In this document: piece after piece, positions 58,044 through 64,000 of the stretch
Numbering within the stretch: the first letter of the stretch is position 1
How the letters are laid out: every line of letters begins with the position of its first letter
DNA from: Apostichopus japonicus
Lineage: Eukaryota; Echinodermata; Holothuroidea; Aspidochirotida; Stichopodidae
DNA: 64,000 bases
Assembly (NCBI RefSeq): GCF_037975245.1
Contig: NC_092564.1
Location: 15,007,984 to 15,071,983 of the forward strand
Direction of reading: 5' to 3'
Program-made: the position numbers and the translations under genes
The notes under the pieces: model-generated
Seen by the model: the letters and a program-made list of their open reading frames with translations, nothing else
The model's database searches: none
What the model was told of the DNA's origin: nothing

Positions 58044-61000
58044 TAGAAGAAATACGCCTCAAGTTAGCAATTAATATATTACAAAAGCATTGCCTTTCGT
58101 TAAGCATTCCGGCACTTCTTGTATGCGAAGAATTCAATGGACGCATATCGTAACTATGTAACACAGTATGTTAAACTATTACATCCATGTGTATACGAAC
58201 AGGCAAAAAGTTCAACAACGGTGCCTTACGAACGTTATTCAAGATTCATCATTAATACTTATTATTTATATTCGATTTTCAAAGACGTCTCAAATAGGTT
58301 TGCAAAGTGGGAAAGGAAGTGGGCAGAGACGAAGCAATTGGCGGTTTGGCTGGTTCATTGATCCAGGGCCCCTAATGTCCAGGGGCCCAAGTATAGGCTT
58401 GATCCCAACCTTTTGTGCCAAAGGATATAACGACCGCATGTCAGTCATGTTTCTGCATGAAAACTTAAATGAGACCCAACATTGTCTATACGTTTTATTC
58501 TGTTGTATTTCATTAATAACTGATGTTTCTAGTTGACAAACCACTGTGGGTGTCAACTGCTTAGACATTCGGACAGTGCAGTTAGTAAAGCACATATGTT
58601 CGCCAATCACTCTGGGCGATGCCTTGCCCTAAAAGATTAAACCACTTATTTGATGCACGGAAGGACGTAATATCGGCGATAATCTGCAGCAAAAGCGCCC
58701 GAAATATTTCTTTTAGATCTCGATTTCCCCGAGTCCTTGTAAGTACTAATACCGATGAAGTTTTCATCAATTTTGTGTTACATTTAATTATACAATGCTC
58801 TGATAGTTGACACATATAGACTTGCGGAAACTGCAATCTCACGCATCCTCTGTTGACGACAGGACATTTCTAATTTAGGCGGGAAGATATTTACTGAACA
58901 ATATTAAAGACATAAACAAATTAATTAAATCTTCTGATTTTTAAAGCTTTGGATTAACTAAGTAGCGTATTGAAATTGTGTTTATTATACCATTGTGTGG
59001 TAGCTACTTATCCTTTGCATCGGGATCTATTTAATTCGAACTACAAATGTGGGAAGGGGGACATGGCTCCCTCTCTCGCTGAATTGACGCTCATGTTAAC
59101 CATTTTACCGCACACACAACAGTCCATCGTTCTTACACTACAAGGTGCGCACAGTGACCAGTGATTGCGTTGTATGGAAAGGAACGGATTCTGTCACAAA
59201 AGTAATTTAAGTTTAAGAAAACAGTATATCTACTATTGGCGACAATAGCAAATGAAGGTGAAGATTGTTTTCATTTATCATGATATATGTCTTTTAGAAT
59301 TTATATAAAATAGCTTGTTAGAAGCTAAGGGCGCCCATAAGATGAGATATTGTCGAAACTTTTATATCAAAATGTCTACTTTTTGTAAATTCAGTGTCTT
59401 GGCTTTTTGTCAAAATTTGAAATCGCAAATTACGATGATCATGTATTTTTTTGCAAACAACCACTTTTGTCGTGTTCTCCACGACAAAACTGAAACTACT
59501 GTCAACTCTTATTAGAAATGGGAAAATACTTCATCTCTTTTGTTTTTAAATTACAAAGCAGGTGTCTCAGGTGATGGGCGACTATATGCGCTAAGGAAAC
59601 GCCTGAATATACAATGATAAACTTTGATGCTGCTAGTACACCCGACTATAGGTCTACAGACAGCATTTCCTGCATCCAAATTGGATATGGATAAGTTGGT
59701 TTTGATATGTAAATAAATAATTAAATGTCACAGAATGTACGTTGAGACTTGTATAGCAATTACAGTTTCACTGGCAGCAAAAACTCGAGGAAGACACGAG
59801 GAACAGTAAAAAAAAAAGGGGGGGATGGCGATGCTATGAAGAGAGGTGTTTAACCATAGTGAAATGGGGTAAATAATACAATATGGATGAACATACAGTT
59901 TTGTACAGTGTAGAAAGTATATATCAGTAACAATATTATTAAAGTGAGGTATTCTGGCCTGAAAAGTTCCCAAGATTTGAATACATATACTGTTTCGATG
60001 AGAAATGTTTCCTCATTCAATGTCTTGATATCTATAACCTAGGCATTTCATTGGTATTGTTATCTTTTTTGAATGTTCAGTTATAGTAACAAATGGTATT
60101 CGTCATAATTGGGGAATGATAATATAAAGCAACTCTTAATCATTTGAATGAGAAGATACCTTCAGAGAAAAATTCCAAAAGCGATCTTCAACTAATTGGT
60201 TTAAAGTAAGACCACATTCCCTGCTTAGGATGCATGTAGTGCAGCTTGTAGGCCCTCCTGCAATTAATACGGAGAATGGTTTGATATGGGAGAAATATTA
60301 AATATGTTTGAGGAATGTTTCTATTCCATAAATGAATTGCGTTCGGTATAACAAGAATCGTCCAGGTCAAATCTAAGCATTCTGGTTAAATTTGCATTCA
60401 TTCCATTGTACAGTGTTTGAGATATCGAGTTGAAGTTGCCACCTTTCGTACCAACGGTGAACTTATAGCAAACAGGTGTGACGTCATTGTTGCACACTGA
60501 TCAATAATGTTTTGTTTTTGTTTAAAATTTATGTCGAATTTTATAATCCACAATTAGATGCATCCATAATGTGAATGTACTGCCGATTAACACATAGATT
60601 ACAGTAACTACTGTAAATCTTAAAGTTTTGTACCACAGTATGATCGTGCTGACAAATCTGATAAATCGGTAGCATGTGCTATTAAGTTTACAGTATTGGT
60701 GGCCAATGATGAAGCTCGGAAAAGACATTCCGATCAGAATTGATCTTCTTCAAAGTTATACTACATTTGTGATGTACCATTATATTCTAATTATTAAGTT
60801 GAATGAATATTTGTAACGGCCAACCTTAATAATCACGTAGCCTACTTACAACACACTCAAACTAACCTCTCGAAAGTCACTTTCCCCTCACAGCTCATAC
60901 TCATGAAGAACAAGTGTTTGTGAAGCACTTGTGCTTGTTGTGAGATTATTTCTTTGTGTTAGTGTACTTTCTGTCAGCGAATTATAAAATTATGAGTTAT

Positions 61001-62359
61001 AGTGAGGAAATACTCTCAAACATAATTTCATTTACCATACTGACCGGTGCTGTGGCCGAGTGGATAAACGCGGTGGCATTTGAAGCAATGAGGCTTAGCA
61101 ATCGGAAGGTTCCGGGTTCGATTCCCGGCCGGGTCATAGTAAGGTGGGTTTTTCATCCAAGAGCAATCTACTCTTTCCCCATCTGAAATGACTTTCTAAA
61201 TTGAAAAGATTCCAAATTTGAGTTCAAATGTTGAATTGGAAGCCAACCGACGTGTAAGTTGTAACCAATAAGCCCTTGCTGGTTTGTCCCACATTTGTGG
61301 TCGCTTAAGCGTCGTAAAAATAAAAATAACTGCTGAACTGCTGATTTGAGAATGAGGCAGTTACTGTTTACTGCTTCTTCAATGATATCACATGTTGTTA
61401 TTACGGTATTTACTCTCCGTATTTGTGCAATCTAGGCTTAACCTGTCACAATGGCATGAAGAAGCCATTTTGGAACATCTATACCAAATGGTTCGCTGTC
61501 TCGTATTATACCATAATTTGAAACCGGATTAATATATGATAATATTAATATTTGCTCAAAAACGTTAAAATTTGTTACGCGTTATTCTATACAATGAGTG
61601 CAGATATGAACGAAAGAAGCTGATTAAATTTCGAAGTAACCCGGACATTAATTACGGACGTTCCTAATTGTTTCAAACTATAACAGCAAGCTCAAATGGT
61701 TTCAATTACCATTGAAAGTAATACACGGAAGTACATGGGTCATATTGCAGTGTACGTTAACGTACTTTACTTGGTAAACTGACACGATGTTTGTTTACTT
61801 TTTTCTTTCTGAACGGTGTTATAAAATGTAATTAGAATCAAACGAAACTGAAAGATTTTCGACATTCATGTAGCGATTTGGGTGATCATTCTGATATAGC
61901 CATAGTAACATCAGGTGCGTTTGTGTACGTGATACTTCCTGTATGCATTGTAATCCAAGAAATGTAAACTATAATCTCAACTTTATTAAAATCACATATT
62001 ATTGATTTTAAATTGCACAGATATTGTCCAAAACGTCGACATGTAACCTACCGTGTATACTTTACTATACAGATCTTTACCAACAGGGCTGTAGTCAAGT
62101 CCAGAAGATCCGAGTCTATAGCCAGTCTGCGCCCAATTAAACATGGCCGAAACCGAGACTACACACCGAGTCCAAGTACACATGACACTAAGAATTATAT
62201 TCATTTGATCTTTTCCTCACCTTCCCCCACTCACACTTCCTTCCCACACCGTAACCATAAATATGGTCCTATAACGTGCTCGGTAATATTATATAAGTAT
62301 AAGGGCCAGGGTCAGACATTCACCTCTTCCAGCTTTGCTAACCATAGGTATTGCGGTAT
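58044..62359. other. Spacer downstream of copy D
   Basis: Aligns with 6420-9877, including the same SINE. No gene seen. The GGGCCCCTAATGTCCAGGGGCCC-like inverted phrase near 58366 is shared with A and C spacers. Confidence 0.7.
61042..61329 (+). mobile_element. tRNA-derived SINE, spacer after D
   Basis: Near-identical to 8539-8826, with the same A-box, B-box (GGTTCGATTCCC) and AAAAT tail. Shared position shows that it was copied with the spacer rather than inserted twice. Confidence 0.75.
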
Positions 62360-63608
62360 ATAATAATAATAATACATAATTTTTATATAGCGCCAAACAA
62401 CCTATGAAATAATTCTCGTAGCGCTTAACAAAATAAAAACAATTATAACATATATGCTTTGGTGAAGAGATACGTTTTGAGTGCTGATTTGAAACTGTTC
62501 ACAGTATTGCACATTTTTATATGTTCTGGAAGTGAGTTCCACAGGCACGGTGCACTGGATGCAAACGTTTTCAAGCGGTTAGTCTGTGTTTTTACTCTAG
62601 GGATGAGTAAGTCAGTGATGAATTAGAGCGAAGTGGGCGTGTGGATGATGGTCGGAGCTGAAACAAGTTGGTGAGGTAGCTTGGTCCTAGATTGTGCATA
62701 TATTTGAACACCATCAGAAGTAGTTTGTAGTTGATTGGTTCACGTATCGGGAGTCAGTGGAGTTCCACATGGTAGGGGTAATGTGATCATACTTCCGAGT
62801 TCTAGTAACGAGACGTGCGGCGGTGTTTACTACGCATTGTAGCCTGTCAATTTTACAGCCTGGTAATCCATACAGAAAACTATTGCAGTAGTCGAGCTTC
62901 GACGTAACGAATGCATGGACAAACTTTATACATGAATCTCTGTCGAGGTACTTTCTGATGTGACCAATGTACCGGATACTAGACAGGGTGCTTCGGCAAA
63001 CGTGTTGAATATGTCGATCCATTGTCATGTGATTATCAAAAATGACACCAAGATTGCGGAGATGATCAGTGTAGTTGATACTGGTGTCACCGACGGAGAC
63101 GAGGGGAATGGTGTGTGTTGGCCTAAACCGAGACTATACATATGTATCACTGCTGTCTTACTATCATTCAGTTTTAATTTGTTTGTTAACAACCAACTTC
63201 TTATATCTGACAAACAGTATTCCAAACGTTGTAATTCTGAGGAGTGGTTGTCACCAAAGCTTATATATAGCTGGCTGTCGTCGGCATAACACATGTAAGA
63301 AAGTTGGTGTCGGCGCATGATATCACCAAGGAGCCCCATGTGTAAACTCAACAATGTCGGACCCAATACAGATCCCTGTAGTACGCCCCACTCTAATGCA
63401 TGTGTAGCAGAGAGGTCATTGCCTAACTGGACAGCTTGTGATCGAGCCATTAGGTATGATTCTATCCATTGCAGGACTTTTCCATTGAGACCGTAACGGA
63501 ATTGCAGGCGATTTACTAGTATGACATGGTCAAGCGTATCAAAAGCCGCACCTAGGTCCAGCATTATAAGGACGACATGGCGGCCAAGGTCCAGCTGCTG
63601 CAGAATAT
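62360..63608 (-). mobile_element. 5'-truncated non-LTR retrotransposon (CR1/L2-like)
   Basis: The minus strand encodes reverse transcriptase motifs in order: MLDLGAAFDTLDH, GVLQGSVLGP, YMCYADDSQLYIS, then KLKLNDSKT, and in another frame SKLDYCNSFLYGLPG and ARLVTRTRKYDHITP. The frame breaks near 63025, and the endonuclease and upstream part are missing. The 3' end has a TTA repeat near 62362-62377. An inactive insertion also present, internally deleted, at 9878-10457. Confidence 0.85.
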
Positions 63609-63921
63609 ATAGACGGACCTCGCATAAACAGATTAAGATGTTACAAATATAGACGTAGCCGGATTAATATTTAGTAGATATTACTAATGTATTCTCCCGG
63701 CTCCTCCTATTAGTGGCTTCTCCGTTGTAGTCATCGTGTAAACATCCAATCATTAACCACTTTTTCTACAAACAGTTGAGATAAAAACGGAATTCTGAGA
63801 AAAAGCGTTGAAGTTTTTAGATAAAACGTCAAAACTTCCTCAATGTCTTAGGTTCCTGAAAACCGCAATTTTCTTCTCAAACCCGTCGCTTAAGAGGTGG
63901 AGTTGCTTCTTCGCCGCATTC

Positions 63922-64000
63922 TGAAATAATTAAAGATTTCTTCAATTCAATTCCAGATATCTGACAATAATTCCAGATATCTCGAATTAAATTGAAGATA
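63922..64000. mobile_element. Right part of a second GATATC-repeat MITE (cut by window end)
   Basis: The last 80 bases match 11222-11302, including TCCAGATATCTCGAATTAAA. The left terminus and most of the array are missing: sequence equivalent to about 10608 is joined directly to sequence equivalent to about 11222. In copy B this position lies 309 bases before the ATG. Confidence 0.7.

Overview
The window is invertebrate nuclear DNA: AT-rich, spliced genes with GT-AG introns, tRNA-derived SINEs, non-LTR retrotransposons and many DNA transposons with inverted termini. SINE bodies and a CR1/L2-like reverse transcriptase suggest a marine deuterostome, perhaps an echinoderm such as a sea cucumber. 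That assignment is a guess; no diagnostic housekeeping gene is present.

The main content is a tandem, same-strand array of one receptor gene family. Copy A (1-6419) lacks its 5' end because of the window edge. Copy B (11611-13032) is an intronless-looking receptor. Copy C (37922-45840) has an intact 11-exon reading frame of 763 codons. Copy D (50770-58043) has all 11 exons but is frameshifted before the membrane segment. A fifth copy is predicted to begin about 300 bases beyond the right edge. One large first exon encodes a signal peptide, about three Ig-like domains and, in A, C and D, a transmembrane helix. Ten small exons then encode a juxtamembrane linker, a tyrosine-kinase-like domain and a tail with YEIP, YTRM and (in C and D) DDYV tyrosine motifs. 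I reconstructed the exons by matching splice sites and phases across the three copies; exon lengths 2 to 11 are identical in all three.

The kinase domain appears catalytically dead. The VAVK lysine is Thr, the alpha-C Glu appears to be Leu, HRD reads HPC, the catalytic-loop Asn is Lys and DFG reads DFC. The APE, SDVW and CW-x6-RP structural motifs remain. These look like Ig pseudokinase receptors. Copy B has nearly the same ectodomain but no kinase; its 97-residue tail has an ITIM-like LDYEEI site and other tyrosines. Near-identical ectodomains on different signalling tails recall paired immune receptors. Ligand, expression and immune role are not shown by sequence.

Layout: 1-6419 copy A; 6420-11610 spacer with SINE, LINE remnant, a GATATC-repeat MITE and the B promoter; 11611-13032 copy B; 13033-34714 a repeat-rich region of nested DNA transposons replacing the kinase exons expected after B, including an 8.5-kb element that contains a 3.6-kb hAT element which itself contains a smaller hAT MITE; 34715-37921 spacer; 37922-45840 copy C with a hAT MITE in an intron; 45841-50769 spacer with an inverted repeat; 50770-58043 copy D; 58044-64000 spacer with SINE, LINE and a truncated GATATC MITE, matching the spacer before B.
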